Shown: piece after piece, positions 26,385 through 36,194 of the stretch
How positions within the stretch are numbered: the first letter of the stretch is position 1
Layout of the letters: each line of letters begins with the position of its first letter
Translations under genes and position numbers: made by a program
NCBI GenBank assembly: GCA_018266795.1
Contig: JAFDZV010000018.1
Span: 34,826-98,825, forward strand
Source: Bacteroidota bacterium
GTDB taxonomy: Bacteria > Bacteroidota > Ignavibacteria > OLB7
Direction: 5' to 3'
Length of the DNA: 64,000 nucleotides
Notes under the pieces: model-generated
The model's input: only the letters and a program-made list of their open reading frames with translations
The model's database searches: none
What the model was told of the DNA's origin: nothing

Positions 26385-26707
26385 AGCCGGCCATGTATCC
26401 GTGGAGATTCGCCGGCGCATGCCGAGTGCGCCCGCTCGGTGCTCGTTGCGCTGAGACCTGTCCGGCTCTCCCGGTTCATACGATGCGGGCCGATGCTTGC
26501 AGCATCGGTATCTCGAATGTGCGGATGCTGCGATCCGGCGCTCCCTGCGGTGCCGACGATATCTCGCAGCGCTGCGTATCTGGTGCGCCGGTCGTCTGCG
26601 CAACTCCGGCACTCCGGCGGCAGGCGTTGATCGCTTGCATTATTGATACCCGAAGTACTATCATCGTCCCGGCTGGAATGCTCCTGCATACCATGTATGC
26701 GATTATC

Positions 26708-29254
26708 ATGGAGCCCTTCAGCCTCTCTCACCCGGCGCGCAACCCGAAACCAACTACGGTAACAGACGTGGTAGCAGTACGTTGCGTCCGCCTGGTGACC
26801 ATTGTCGCCATCCTTCTCGTATTATCCGGCGCGCTGGCTCACGCCCAGGATACGCTGCAAAGCGGCGTCATCAATCTCTATACACCGGTCCTTGCATTCG
26901 GTGACTGTGCAACGATTGTTGTCCGCGATGTGCAGGGATATTCAGCCGGGGATCTCGTGATGATCCTCCAGATGCAGGGGGCCGTCATCGACACCTCCGG
27001 CACGGCCGCATACGGTTCCGTTGCCGACTACAACAATGCCGGCAGCTACGAATGGAATCGTATCGGATTCATCACCGGCGATACAATCCATCTCACGCAC
27101 TATCTCGACAACACCTATTCGCTTCCCGGCCACGTGCAGCTTGTGCGCATTCCCGAATACGGCGACGTGGTGATTCCCTCCCCGGCCGTGGTCACCTGCG
27201 CGCCGTGGAACGGCGAGACGGGGGGTGTACTTGCGTTGCGAGCCGCAGGCACGGTGCGGATTGATGGTTCCATGGATGTCACCGGCAAGGGGTTCCGCGG
27301 AGGAACGGTGAAATCTGCCGGGTTTGTATCCTACTACGATACTACGTTTGCGGGACCGGAGAATCCGGATCGCTATGGACTGAAGGGCGAGGGGATTGCC
27401 GGCTTCGGCGTGCCTCCGAATATCTCCGGCCATGGAGCTGCGGCAAACGCGGGCGGCGGCGGCGGCAATCACAATGCCGGAGGAGGAGGAGGAAGCAACA
27501 GCGGTGGCGGCGGTCTGGGAGGGTATGCCTACAGGGACAGCCGGTACGCCGGAGACTATCGTCATACCCAGGGGCTGGGGGGCTATCCGCTGGTGCCGAA
27601 CAGACGGCTCTTCCTTGGCGGCGGTGGCGGCGCCGGCCATGACAACAACAACGTGGGGACCAGCGGTGCACGCGGCGGCGGCATCATCGCCATCGAGGCC
27701 GCCCGCATCACTGGTGCGAACGGCCGCATTGTTGCATCCGGTGCCGATGCCGTCGACGCAAGCTACGATGGCGGCGGCGGCGGCGGCGCTGGCGGGTCCG
27801 TAGTGATGGATGTTGCAGCATTCAACGGCACGTGTACCGTGGATGTGCACGGCGGCGGCGGCGCGGATGCCGGCACTACGGTCTTCAACCAGGATGCAGG
27901 TCCGGGCGGCGGCGGTGGTGGCGGCTCCGTATCATTGACTGCTGCACTTCCTCCGGCGTCGGCGCTCGCAGTTGTGGCTGCCGGCGGCGCAAACGGTACC
28001 GATGTATTTGCTCACGGCCCGTATGGATCCACGCCGGGCGGCACCGGCGTTGTCGCGGGTAATCAGGAGTTTGTACGCAGCGCGCGCGAGGCCGTTCGGC
28101 CGGCTGTTGACGCCGGGCCCGATGTGGATCTCTGTCTCGGAGCCTCCGTCACACTGAAGGCAACCGGTGGTGTGCGCTATCACTGGACGCCGATCGCCGG
28201 ATTGAGCTGTGTTGATTGCGCCAGCCCCGTTGCGTCGCCGAATACCCCAACCACATACTATGTAGTCGGGACGGATTCCAACGGGTGCACCAATCTGGAC
28301 AGCGTGAAGGTGAACGTGAACACCTGTGCAGATGCCGACTTCATTCTGCCGACGATTTGTGCGGGCCGTAGCGAGCATACGTTTGTGGATTACTACAACC
28401 GCCGGCATGTGGATACGATCGTCTCCGTACAGTTCCTGGGCGATCGCGCTTCGGACTATGCATTCGAAGGGACGCTCCCCTTTGTGCTGACCCCGACCCT
28501 CACGATGCACATCCCGGTGCTGCACCGGTGGATTGTTCCGGGCGCACACGTCACGCTGATGCGCATGACCGCCCGCAGTGGGGATATCTATGACTCGCGC
28601 GTGCTTGCCGTCACGGAGACAACCATCGAATCCGTTCTCAAGATCGGCTCGCTCCATCTCGGCGTGCATGCCGGGCCGTTCGACACATGCTTTGCGGTGC
28701 CAAATCCCTACTATGTCCGCGTGCTCATTACCGACACGGCGTGGATTCAAGGGAACGAGCAGCTGCGTATATCGACGCCGGGACTTCCGATCAATATCGA
28801 CCGGCACGACAGCGTTCTTCTCTGCCTGCATGTCGAAAGCCTGAAGGCATCGGACACCGCGACGCTGGTGCTGGGAGGAGTGGTTGTGGACAGCTGCAAC
28901 ATCGGCCGCTGTGTCTCGCAACTGATCACGATCGATGGCGGCCCGCCGCGCCCCGGCAATCCGGATGCCGCGGTCGGAGAGAGTGAGGAGAATGCCGGGC
29001 TTGCGATGGAGATATTCCCGAACCCATCGGGAAGTGACGGTTCAATCCGGATCCGTCTGCCGCATGCGGACCAGGTGCGTATCACCGTGCTGAACCTTGC
29101 CGGGCGGGAGGTGGCCGTGGCGGCCGAAGAGTGGCTGCCCGGTGGTGAACACGTCATTCCATTCTCAGTGCCCGGGCTCCCATCCGGCGCCTACTCCTTC
29201 GTGATTCGCACGCGAACCGGCATTGCCCGCATCCAGCATCTCATTGTGCGATAG
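26708..29254 (+). CDS. Secreted glycine-rich protein with T9SS sorting domain
   Basis: 848 residues from ATG 26708; ATG 26693 is an alternative, and a GTG at 26769 would sit closer to the signal peptide RLVTIVAILLVLSGALAHAQ. Residues after about 250 (27450-27930) are very Gly-rich, with runs such as AGGGGGSNSGGGGLGGYAY. A cysteine-bearing Ig/PKD-like segment follows (DAGPDVDLCLGASVTLKATG, then SPNTPTTYYVVGTDSNGCT), as in gliding-adhesin-type proteins. The last ~80 residues are a type A T9SS domain (EIFPNPSGSDGSIRIRLP, VLNLAGREV, GLPSGAYSFVIRT). It is predicted to be exported through the T9SS and held at or released from the cell surface. Confidence 0.88.
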   Translation: MEPFSLSHPARNPKPTTVTDVVAVRCVRLVTIVAILLVLSGALAHAQDTLQSGVINLYTPVLAFGDCATIVVRDVQGYSAGDLVMILQMQGAVIDTSGTAAYGSVADYNNAGSYEWNRIGFITGDTIHLTHYLDNTYSLPGHVQLVRIPEYGDVVIPSPAVVTCAPWNGETGGVLALRAAGTVRIDGSMDVTGKGFRGGTVKSAGFVSYYDTTFAGPENPDRYGLKGEGIAGFGVPPNISGHGAAANAGGGGGNHNAGGGGGSNSGGGGLGGYAYRDSRYAGDYRHTQGLGGYPLVPNRRLFLGGGGGAGHDNNNVGTSGARGGGIIAIEAARITGANGRIVASGADAVDASYDGGGGGGAGGSVVMDVAAFNGTCTVDVHGGGGADAGTTVFNQDAGPGGGGGGGSVSLTAALPPASALAVVAAGGANGTDVFAHGPYGSTPGGTGVVAGNQEFVRSAREAVRPAVDAGPDVDLCLGASVTLKATGGVRYHWTPIAGLSCVDCASPVASPNTPTTYYVVGTDSNGCTNLDSVKVNVNTCADADFILPTICAGRSEHTFVDYYNRRHVDTIVSVQFLGDRASDYAFEGTLPFVLTPTLTMHIPVLHRWIVPGAHVTLMRMTARSGDIYDSRVLAVTETTIESVLKIGSLHLGVHAGPFDTCFAVPNPYYVRVLITDTAWIQGNEQLRISTPGLPINIDRHDSVLLCLHVESLKASDTATLVLGGVVVDSCNIGRCVSQLITIDGGPPRPGNPDAAVGESEENAGLAMEIFPNPSGSDGSIRIRLPHADQVRITVLNLAGREVAVAAEEWLPGGEHVIPFSVPGLPSGAYSFVIRTRTGIARIQHLIVR

Positions 29255-29284
29255 GCGATCGCGAAACAAACAAGGTGACACGAG

Positions 29285-29312
29285 GGGTTGCCGTCCGGTG
29301 GGACGGCAACCC
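29285..29312 (+). terminator. Strong hairpin after T9SS cargo gene
   Basis: A 12-bp perfect stem, GGGTTGCCGTCC/GGACGGCAACCC, with a 4-nt loop lies 30 nt after the stop. A U-tract is lacking, as at most hairpins in this window. The rest of 29255-29670 holds no other gene. Confidence 0.7.
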
Positions 29313-29508
29313 GCGGGTGTCGGACGCATGATCGACGGGTATCGATCTCCAGTCCCTTGCACACAGGTTTTTTCCGCCTGGAATTTGGCACGTGCATGAG
29401 CCTCGCGGCCTCGCAGACGGATTGCGATGCGCCCGATGGTATTGATCCGCTTCGGCGTCGGTTTACATTCCGTTGCGGCCTTCGGACGGATTCGCCTAAA
29501 AGTTTATG

Positions 29509-29539
29509 TTGGATGGCTCCGTGTAACGGCTATATATTG
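29509..29539 (+). promoter_or_regulatory. Possible Bacteroidota-type promoter
   Basis: TTG (29509-29511), a 19-nt spacer and TATATATTG (29531-29539) resemble the phylum's -33 TTTG / -7 TAnnTTTG pattern, although neither box is perfect. It would drive the small secreted protein starting at 29671. Confidence 0.3.
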
Positions 29540-29670
29540 CGTGGCACTTCAAGCCGTGGTGGGCGAGAAGTGCATGTCCAGCCACCGTCCTACAATTGAG
29601 GTCCCAAACGTTCGTGGTCGAGGTCCGTCCAAGCGCTTCAGCATATTCACGCATGAAGAGGATAGATACT

Positions 29671-29973
29671 ATGTCTCGGACTCGCATCTCGGTTGTTCTG
29701 GTTCTTCTCGCTGGGCTTGTTGCCTCGAGCGCCGCATCTGCCAAGACTGGTGATCGTGCGCAGAGTGAAATCATGCAGGCTGCCATGAAAGGCTCCGTGA
29801 AGATGGTCACGACCATTTTTTCGGTGAAGCGCCCTGTAAACACGCCGCTGCTCGATTGGGCGAAGGCGACCACTGAGAAGGCAAAGCTTCAGCGCATTCA
29901 TCGTGAGACGTCGCGCAGGAGTGTGCCGGCCATGGATCAGGATCAGATGGAGTTTTCGCGCGACCGCGACTGA
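29671..29973 (+). CDS. Small secreted protein of unknown function
   Basis: 100 residues from ATG 29671. AGAGG lies about 9 nt upstream and the signal peptide (ISVVLVLLAGLVASSAASA) begins at once. An in-frame ATG at 29653 would add six residues. The mature ~75 residues are basic and mostly helical, without cysteines (GSVKMVTTIFSVKRPVNTPL, TTEKAKLQRIHRETSRRS). I recognise no family. It has its own putative promoter and a strong downstream hairpin, so it is likely a single-gene transcript. Confidence 0.6.
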   Translation: MSRTRISVVLVLLAGLVASSAASAKTGDRAQSEIMQAAMKGSVKMVTTIFSVKRPVNTPLLDWAKATTEKAKLQRIHRETSRRSVPAMDQDQMEFSRDRD

Positions 29974-30033
29974 TCGTATCCGTGTGGAGCATCGGATGGC
30001 AAAACGCTCTCCCGCTCCCGATAAAAATTCAGA

Positions 30034-30062
30034 CGCCCTGTGAAGCCGATCTTCACAGGGCG
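30034..30062. terminator. Perfect 12-bp hairpin between convergent genes
   Basis: CGCCCTGTGAAG/CTTCACAGGGCG has a 5-nt loop and is preceded on the plus strand by ATAAAAATTC. Transcripts from both sides (29671-29973 and the minus-strand methyltransferase) converge here, so it may be bidirectional. Confidence 0.7.
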
Positions 30063-30147
30063 TTGTGCGTTTGGTGCGCCAGGCATGGGCGCGTGCACTG
30101 AATGTGCCTTCTGCCTGGGGGGAAGCGTCGAAGCTCGTCACGGGTTC

Positions 30148-31059
30148 CTAGGCGTATTCGGCAACCTTCTTGCGATGTACTCCCGTGTAGAGCGCGGGAG
30201 CAAGGCCCGGCGCTCCCTCCATGGCACTCTCCGCCTTCCGCACAACCGGCCGAACGGCGTAGCCGTCGTTCGTCAGTTCCATAACGATCACCAACCCCAT
30301 GCCGAACAGCGAGGAGGCAAGCGCAACCGGTGCGGCCGTTACCGTCGCAGCGATGCCGGGTTCGCGAGCGCCGAAGATCGATGCCGCTACCTCACGTACA
30401 GCGGAGCGAGATTGGACGGAGGCAACGTTGAAGCCGAAGCGTGAAGCATATTCGCCCAGCACCGGCGGAGTGAAGAGATGTTGTGCATCTTCTGCGAAGC
30501 GTGTCAACCAGGAGCGGCGATTCAACCGCGCAGGGAGCGACGATGCGTTCAAGGCCACCACGAGCAGGCGCCCGCCGGGGTTCAGCCAGCGCCGGGCGCG
30601 ATCGAAAAGCCGCGACGGTGTTGGGTATCGTTCCAGGCCCACCGTGTTGATGATACAGTCGAACGATTCCGCAGCGAATGCCGCACCTTCCAGCGACCAC
30701 GCAAATGTGCGCACGCCGTCGATCGGTGAATGTCCCGGCTCCACCAGCGCCGAAAGCGCGATGCCCATTTCGGCGGCCTCGGCGATCAGTGCACGATCCG
30801 GCTCGCCGAGCACAAGCGCTGAAGGGAACGGCCGGCCAAGCAGCGACCGAAGCGCCTCACGCTGCAGTGTAAGCGGCACCGAAGACGTCGTGCTGGCGGC
30901 AGTCCGGCGCTCGGCCTCATCGTGGGCAATGCTGATCAACCCGCACTTGCGGCAGCGTCGCAGCAGCAGGCCCTGCGCCGTCCGCTCCTCCGCGTGCTCC
31001 AGATTTCCGCAGAGGTCGCAGGCAGGCACCCACCAGGTTGATTCCGATTCTTTACGCAT
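30148..31059 (-). CDS. SAM-dependent methyltransferase-like protein with N-terminal zinc motif
   Basis: 303 residues. The N-terminus has CDLCGNLEHA and RRCRKCGLIS (two CxxC pairs, about 14-40), a zinc knuckle often seen before class I methyltransferase domains in FCB genomes. The Rossmann part is degenerate: ALVLGEPDRAL stands where a glycine-rich SAM loop is expected. FDCIINTVGLERYPTPSRLF and ARRWLNPGGRLLVVAL keep the later conserved pattern. A hydrophobic stretch near the C-terminus (APVALASSLFGMGLVIVM) could touch the membrane. The substrate cannot be told, and catalytic activity is uncertain. Confidence 0.75.
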   Translation of the reverse strand: MRKESESTWWVPACDLCGNLEHAEERTAQGLLLRRCRKCGLISIAHDEAERRTAASTTSSVPLTLQREALRSLLGRPFPSALVLGEPDRALIAEAAEMGIALSALVEPGHSPIDGVRTFAWSLEGAAFAAESFDCIINTVGLERYPTPSRLFDRARRWLNPGGRLLVVALNASSLPARLNRRSWLTRFAEDAQHLFTPPVLGEYASRFGFNVASVQSRSAVREVAASIFGAREPGIAATVTAAPVALASSLFGMGLVIVMELTNDGYAVRPVVRKAESAMEGAPGLAPALYTGVHRKKVAEYA

Positions 31060-31265
31060 CGGCTTTCGGCATTGATAGATCGTGAGTTGCGAATCGCAAC
31101 GAACGCTGCGTTCGCCATACTGGACACGCCCCCCAAAAATCGACTATTGGCGTGTGATCGTCAAGGGGTGCTCCGCATGCTCGCGTATAAGACGAGGAAG
31201 CACACCTCCGATTATCGGAGATGCGCTTCCGTTCGCAGAAATACGTTCCGAGCGGTGTGCGAATG

Positions 31266-34200
31266 CTACGGAGTGATCGTTAGGTTCACTGCGTTGCCGT
31301 TGCCGCGCACCTCGGGATAGTACATCAGTTCCGCAACTGAAGGCATCACCGAATACGTGCCCGGAATCTGCGCGCGCATGACGTAACTGAACTCGAACGG
31401 AGCCCGCGGAATCTCCCGGGCGAAGAACGTCACCTTCTCATCGCGCACATTGCGGTCGGAATACCACCACCACCATTCCGACTCGTCTGCGTTCTCCTCA
31501 CGCGCCTTCTGGTCGTAATCCTTCTCACCGGCAATCGTGTAGCCGTCCGTATTGGTTACCACCTCGCAGCCCGCAGGCAGCGGGTCCTCCAGCATGAAGT
31601 ACTCGTAGTTGCGATCGGGTACAACACGTACCTTCACGAACAGTTCATCACCCGTCCTTACCGTGCCGCGGAACGGCTGCTTGGTGTAGACATAGATGTC
31701 GCCGCGCCGGGCCTTGGTGAGCGTGTAATATTCACGTACCACCTTGAAGCCGGAGCTCGCCGAACGGAGTGCAGGTCCGGTTGCATAGTACACCATCCGA
31801 GCCGAGGCATACAGCCTTCCCGGGCCGTTCTTCTCGATGCTCACGGCATTGTTGCCGTTCACGAGATTGGGATCGTGCAACTGAACGCGCTGCTCCGGAA
31901 GGAATACGTCCGCCCGCGTGACATGCTTGGTGAAGATCTCGCGCCCGTTCATCTTCACGCTCAGCGTATAGTCCGGGTTCAACTGCCCCGATGACTTGAT
32001 GTAATCCACAAGGGCATAGATCACGAGAGCCGTTGTCTTCGTGTTCTCCCACGTGTCGCCGAGCTTCTGCGAGAGCAGCCACTGCACGCCCTTCTGCGCA
32101 AGCTGCGTCTCTCCCTTGGTCTCCAGGATCGCCTTTACCGCGAACGCGGTTGCCTCCACCGGATCGTTCTGCCAGAACCATCGCAGGCCCTTCGGCTGCC
32201 AGAACGCATAGTCGGTCCCGGACGTTGCGTCAGCCTCCAGCCGTGCGTCCATTGTGTTGACAACGTCCTGCATCCCCTGCGCCTTTGCAGCCAGCGCAAT
32301 CAAGGCGCGGCTGTATTCGCTCAAGGTTTCCACGTGCGCCATCGCACGGATCTTGTCGGTCAACACCTGTTGCGGCTTTCCCTTGTCGATGGTCGCGAGC
32401 ACATAGACCATGTAGGCCTGCGTGGTTGCATCCAGCGGATGCCCCTTGTCGCCGCCATCGGTCAGGAGCTTCATCAACGCATCGTGGCCATTGTCGTACC
32501 GCTCCTTGTTCACCTCGTAACCGGCGCGCTGCGCCGCCGTGAGACCGTACATGACGTAGGCCGTCATATACGGATCCGTCTGGTCCCATGTCCACCATCC
32601 CCAGCCGCCATCCTCATGCTGCATTCCATACAGCTTTGAGAATCCACGCGATACCATGCGCGGTATCTCGGCACGGCGTTTCTCGTCGAACGGTACGTCC
32701 AGTTTCTTCAGCACGTCGGCCACGACTACTGTTGGAAGGAAGCGGCTCATTGTCTGCTCCACACATCCATACGGGTAGCCGATCAGCGAGTCCAGCGTGC
32801 CGAGCATGGAGCCGGCAAGCGACGGCGAGAGCGCGATGTAGACGTCGCCGCTTTTCGGATCGGCACCGGGCGGCAATTGCAGGTTCAGCGTGCGAGCCGC
32901 GGTTGGACCATCGAGCTGCGTTACGGCGCCGGTTGCCAGCTTCATGCCGCGCGGCAGCACCGGAACCGAGAGCTCCATCGCGTCGGATTCCTCGTTCGTC
33001 AACGCCTTCACATTCAGGAGCGCAGTGCCGTTGTACTGGGCGGAGATCTTCCAGTCGATACGCTGTTCGCCGTTTGCCGGAATAGTCACGGTCTTCTCGC
33101 GATCGCCCAGCGAAACGTTCTCTCCTCCGAAGGCCACCTTGGTGGTCTTCGCCGTGGAGAGGTAATTGTGCACCGTTGTCGCGATCAACAACTCATCCCC
33201 CTGAATCAGGAAGCGCGGCGTCTCCATGCGCACAAGCAGCTCCTTGCGCTCCACCACGCGCGCCGTGGCCTGCCCAACCGCCGTTTCGTTGGTGATACCG
33301 CGAGCCGTGATACGCCAGGTGGTGAGGTTGTCCGGGAAGTCCACCGTCATCGTGGCCTTGCCGTCGGAACCGGTGCGCGCGCTCGGCGTCCAGAACATCA
33401 TGTCCTTGAAGTTCCTGCGCGTGGCGGGCTGCACGAACATGCTTCCCTTCACATCACCGAATGCGATGGCACGCGCATTCGATAGTCCGCTGGCCAGTCT
33501 GGGGGAAAGGCTGTCGTACACGGGATGCCCGTGATGATATCCGTAGAGCGCATCGGTTGCGTCCTTGTCGATCTTTACCGCATCGCCGTAGAAGCTGAAA
33601 TTGAGAGATGAGCTCGTGGAGACCTCGTTCCAGCGCGCTCCGTAGAACGAGCGCTGGATGTCGGGAGTGTTCTCCGGGCGAATCGCATAGATGGCCTCGT
33701 CCACCATTCCCACGGCAACGTCCACGTTGCCAACCGGCGAGCCCTTCTCATCGAGCGCGCGCACCGTTACCGTTCCCTTCTCACCCGGGCGATACGTCTG
33801 CTTGTCGGTGGTCACCTCCATGTGCAGCAGCTTGCCGTCCGGCACTACCGAAACACGCTGCGTCTCGTGGTACATCTCGCCGTCGACGATCGCCGACGCA
33901 CTGAGGAACACCGTGGGCGCATGCTTCTCTTCGATCGGAATCCGTACGATCGTGGACGTACCGTTCAGCCGCTCCACCTGGCTGGAGTAGAGTGTCGCTC
34001 CCTCCAGGGTCACCAGTGCGTCCACATTGGGGGCCGGCATGATCACGAGTGCGCTCATCGTCTCTCCCGGCTTGTAGGCTGCCTTGTCCGGGATTATCTG
34101 CACGTCGCTCGATCCCTCGCGATACCAGTTGGCGTATGCCTGATCGGCTACGTAGATGTAGCTGGACTCGGTGATCTGCGTGCCGCGCCTGTCCGCCACG

Positions 34201-36194
34201 GTCACTTCCATCTCGAAGTAGCCGGGCTGGCTGGGCTTGTACGTGAGCGTTCCCTTGCCTGAGGCATCGGTGGCTCCGCTGCCGCTCCATACCTGGTCGT
34301 GATGTGCCTTGTAGACGAAGCCGCTGGGCATCGAGTCGTTCTTCACTCTGTCCCACCATGTGTGGATCACCTTCGCGGTGAAAGGCGCTGCCACCGGCTT
34401 CTCCCCCTCGCATGTGGCCACCTCGACGCTGATTTTCGCTTCGTCGTTCGGACGGTAGACGTACTTGTCCGTGCTCATGGTGATGAAGTACTCACCACGG
34501 GTTACCTCCACGGACTTCGCCCCGGCAATCATGCGCCGACTGTTGTCAACCACGTTCGCCTGAACGCGATAGACATAGTCGCGATCGGCTGCGGGGTCCG
34601 TGCGATAGTCGATCTGGAACGTTCCGTCCGGGTTCAGCACTCCCTTCGCAGAATGCACCATCTCCATGCGATAGGTTGCGAAGTCATCGTCATCACCTCC
34701 CTCATAGAGGTATGCCCAGTCGGAGCCGCGCCACCACGGCCGCCAGTAGCGGGCGCGATACACGAAGTACTCCACTTCCGCATTGGCCACCGGTGAGCCG
34801 AAATAGTAATCGGCCTTCACCGTTGCCTTGATCTCGTCACCGCGCGTGTAGGTGGTGCGGTCCGTTGTTACCACCACCTTGTACTCCGGCTTCTTGTACT
34901 CCTCAACGGAAAAGTTGAAGTACTGCGCTTCGTCGCTCGAGGAGCCGAGTGCGAAGACCTTTACGGACCAGATGCCGAGCGGCGGTTCATCGCTGATAAC
35001 GAACTGGCTGTTGAATGTGCCGGCATCCGATAGCGTGAGCGTGTCGCGCCGGAAGCTGTCGCCCCGTGCGTCGTCGATCTCTGCAATCATTCGCTGTCCG
35101 GCCTGCGGGCCTGCGTATGTCCCGTCCGTATTCGTGCTGCGAACGATGCCGCGATAGTAGACGGTGTGGCCCGGGCGATAGACCGGGCGGTCCGTGTGCA
35201 GGTAGATCTTCGGGGCGTTGCCGCTTCCGTAGTTGTAGAAATAGGGATCGGAGATCACGAAGTTCCCATCCTTCTCACCCAGCACCAGCAGCGTGCGCAT
35301 TCGATAGTCCCACTGCCACTCATCCTCCGGGTCGTCCTGGCTGGTTGCCGTGTGTTCGTGCTTGGGAGGGGCGGGAACGGAGACGCGTGCCGTGCCGTCC
35401 GCGGAGGTGGTCTTGTCCGTAATCTTCTCACCGGCGCGCGTCACCACGAGCGGTACATCTCCCACCCGCTCGCCCGTGCGCGTGTTCACTACGAATGCCA
35501 GCAGTTCCGTGTTGGACTGCTTCATTACCATACCGTATTCCGAGATCACGAGCGTCGTGAGCGCACGCTTGCCGCGCACGCGCGCCTCGATGAGATACAC
35601 ACCCTTCTCCTTCACCGGCACCGGGATCGATTCGTAGTGCCAGTTGCCGGATTCCTCCGGCTTCGGATTCAACTCGTGCTCCCACGTGGCCACGATTGGA
35701 TAGTGCTCCGCGCCCTTCGGGATGTCGTCCACCGCAAGCTTGCTGGGATCCTTCGGCGCCCCGCGCTCACGCTGCTGGCGCTCCTTTTCCGCCTTCGTGC
35801 CGTTCAGATCGGCCACATCGCGAATCGCTCTGCGCGCATCGGCAGGCATCACGCTGCGAGCCGCATAGCGCACGTCACGCTGCACCTTGTCCAGTCCCTG
35901 CCGCAGCATCTCGAAGGTGTTCGGCGGGTTCAACGAGGCGAGCGATGGTGCGTGCGGGTCCTTCTGGCTCATGAAGAAGTCCACGGGATCCGGGATCCGG
36001 AACGCGCGCATGTACACCTTCACCTTGCCCACGGCGTTGCCGCCGAAGTTGACGGCGGTTTCTGCAGCTCCGGGATAGAAGATCTGTTCCACCGAGAGCG
36101 AGAAGGAGAACGAGTTGTCGTCACCATCGAAGGCGAACGCCATCATCGCGGCGAGGATGATGAACGAGCGGGTAGCGAAGGAACGGAGATTCAT
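31266..36194 (-). CDS. Alpha-2-macroglobulin family protein 1 (thioester CVEQ)
   Basis: 1642 residues from ATG 36194; a GTG 12 nt upstream is less likely. A short signal peptide (FIILAAMMAFAFDGDD) has no lipobox, so it is periplasmic or secreted rather than a YfhM-type lipoprotein. Macroglobulin domains follow: MG2-type HTDRPVYRPGHTVYYRG at about 331, and YKPGETMSALVIMPAPNVDA further on. A candidate bait stretch is at about 865-935, just before DMMFWTPSARTGSDG. The thioester motif GCVEQTMSRFLP has Cys1144 and Gln1147, and a TED helical toroid follows (GGWGWWTWDQTDPYMTAYVM). The C-terminal receptor-like domain ends VRGNGNAVNLTI. Known role of the family: trapping attacking proteases through bait cleavage and thioester coupling. 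Confidence 0.93.
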   Translation of the reverse strand: MNLRSFATRSFIILAAMMAFAFDGDDNSFSFSLSVEQIFYPGAAETAVNFGGNAVGKVKVYMRAFRIPDPVDFFMSQKDPHAPSLASLNPPNTFEMLRQGLDKVQRDVRYAARSVMPADARRAIRDVADLNGTKAEKERQQRERGAPKDPSKLAVDDIPKGAEHYPIVATWEHELNPKPEESGNWHYESIPVPVKEKGVYLIEARVRGKRALTTLVISEYGMVMKQSNTELLAFVVNTRTGERVGDVPLVVTRAGEKITDKTTSADGTARVSVPAPPKHEHTATSQDDPEDEWQWDYRMRTLLVLGEKDGNFVISDPYFYNYGSGNAPKIYLHTDRPVYRPGHTVYYRGIVRSTNTDGTYAGPQAGQRMIAEIDDARGDSFRRDTLTLSDAGTFNSQFVISDEPPLGIWSVKVFALGSSSDEAQYFNFSVEEYKKPEYKVVVTTDRTTYTRGDEIKATVKADYYFGSPVANAEVEYFVYRARYWRPWWRGSDWAYLYEGGDDDDFATYRMEMVHSAKGVLNPDGTFQIDYRTDPAADRDYVYRVQANVVDNSRRMIAGAKSVEVTRGEYFITMSTDKYVYRPNDEAKISVEVATCEGEKPVAAPFTAKVIHTWWDRVKNDSMPSGFVYKAHHDQVWSGSGATDASGKGTLTYKPSQPGYFEMEVTVADRRGTQITESSYIYVADQAYANWYREGSSDVQIIPDKAAYKPGETMSALVIMPAPNVDALVTLEGATLYSSQVERLNGTSTIVRIPIEEKHAPTVFLSASAIVDGEMYHETQRVSVVPDGKLLHMEVTTDKQTYRPGEKGTVTVRALDEKGSPVGNVDVAVGMVDEAIYAIRPENTPDIQRSFYGARWNEVSTSSSLNFSFYGDAVKIDKDATDALYGYHHGHPVYDSLSPRLASGLSNARAIAFGDVKGSMFVQPATRRNFKDMMFWTPSARTGSDGKATMTVDFPDNLTTWRITARGITNETAVGQATARVVERKELLVRMETPRFLIQGDELLIATTVHNYLSTAKTTKVAFGGENVSLGDREKTVTIPANGEQRIDWKISAQYNGTALLNVKALTNEESDAMELSVPVLPRGMKLATGAVTQLDGPTAARTLNLQLPPGADPKSGDVYIALSPSLAGSMLGTLDSLIGYPYGCVEQTMSRFLPTVVVADVLKKLDVPFDEKRRAEIPRMVSRGFSKLYGMQHEDGGWGWWTWDQTDPYMTAYVMYGLTAAQRAGYEVNKERYDNGHDALMKLLTDGGDKGHPLDATTQAYMVYVLATIDKGKPQQVLTDKIRAMAHVETLSEYSRALIALAAKAQGMQDVVNTMDARLEADATSGTDYAFWQPKGLRWFWQNDPVEATAFAVKAILETKGETQLAQKGVQWLLSQKLGDTWENTKTTALVIYALVDYIKSSGQLNPDYTLSVKMNGREIFTKHVTRADVFLPEQRVQLHDPNLVNGNNAVSIEKNGPGRLYASARMVYYATGPALRSASSGFKVVREYYTLTKARRGDIYVYTKQPFRGTVRTGDELFVKVRVVPDRNYEYFMLEDPLPAGCEVVTNTDGYTIAGEKDYDQKAREENADESEWWWWYSDRNVRDEKVTFFAREIPRAPFEFSYVMRAQIPGTYSVMPSVAELMYYPEVRGNGNAVNLTITP

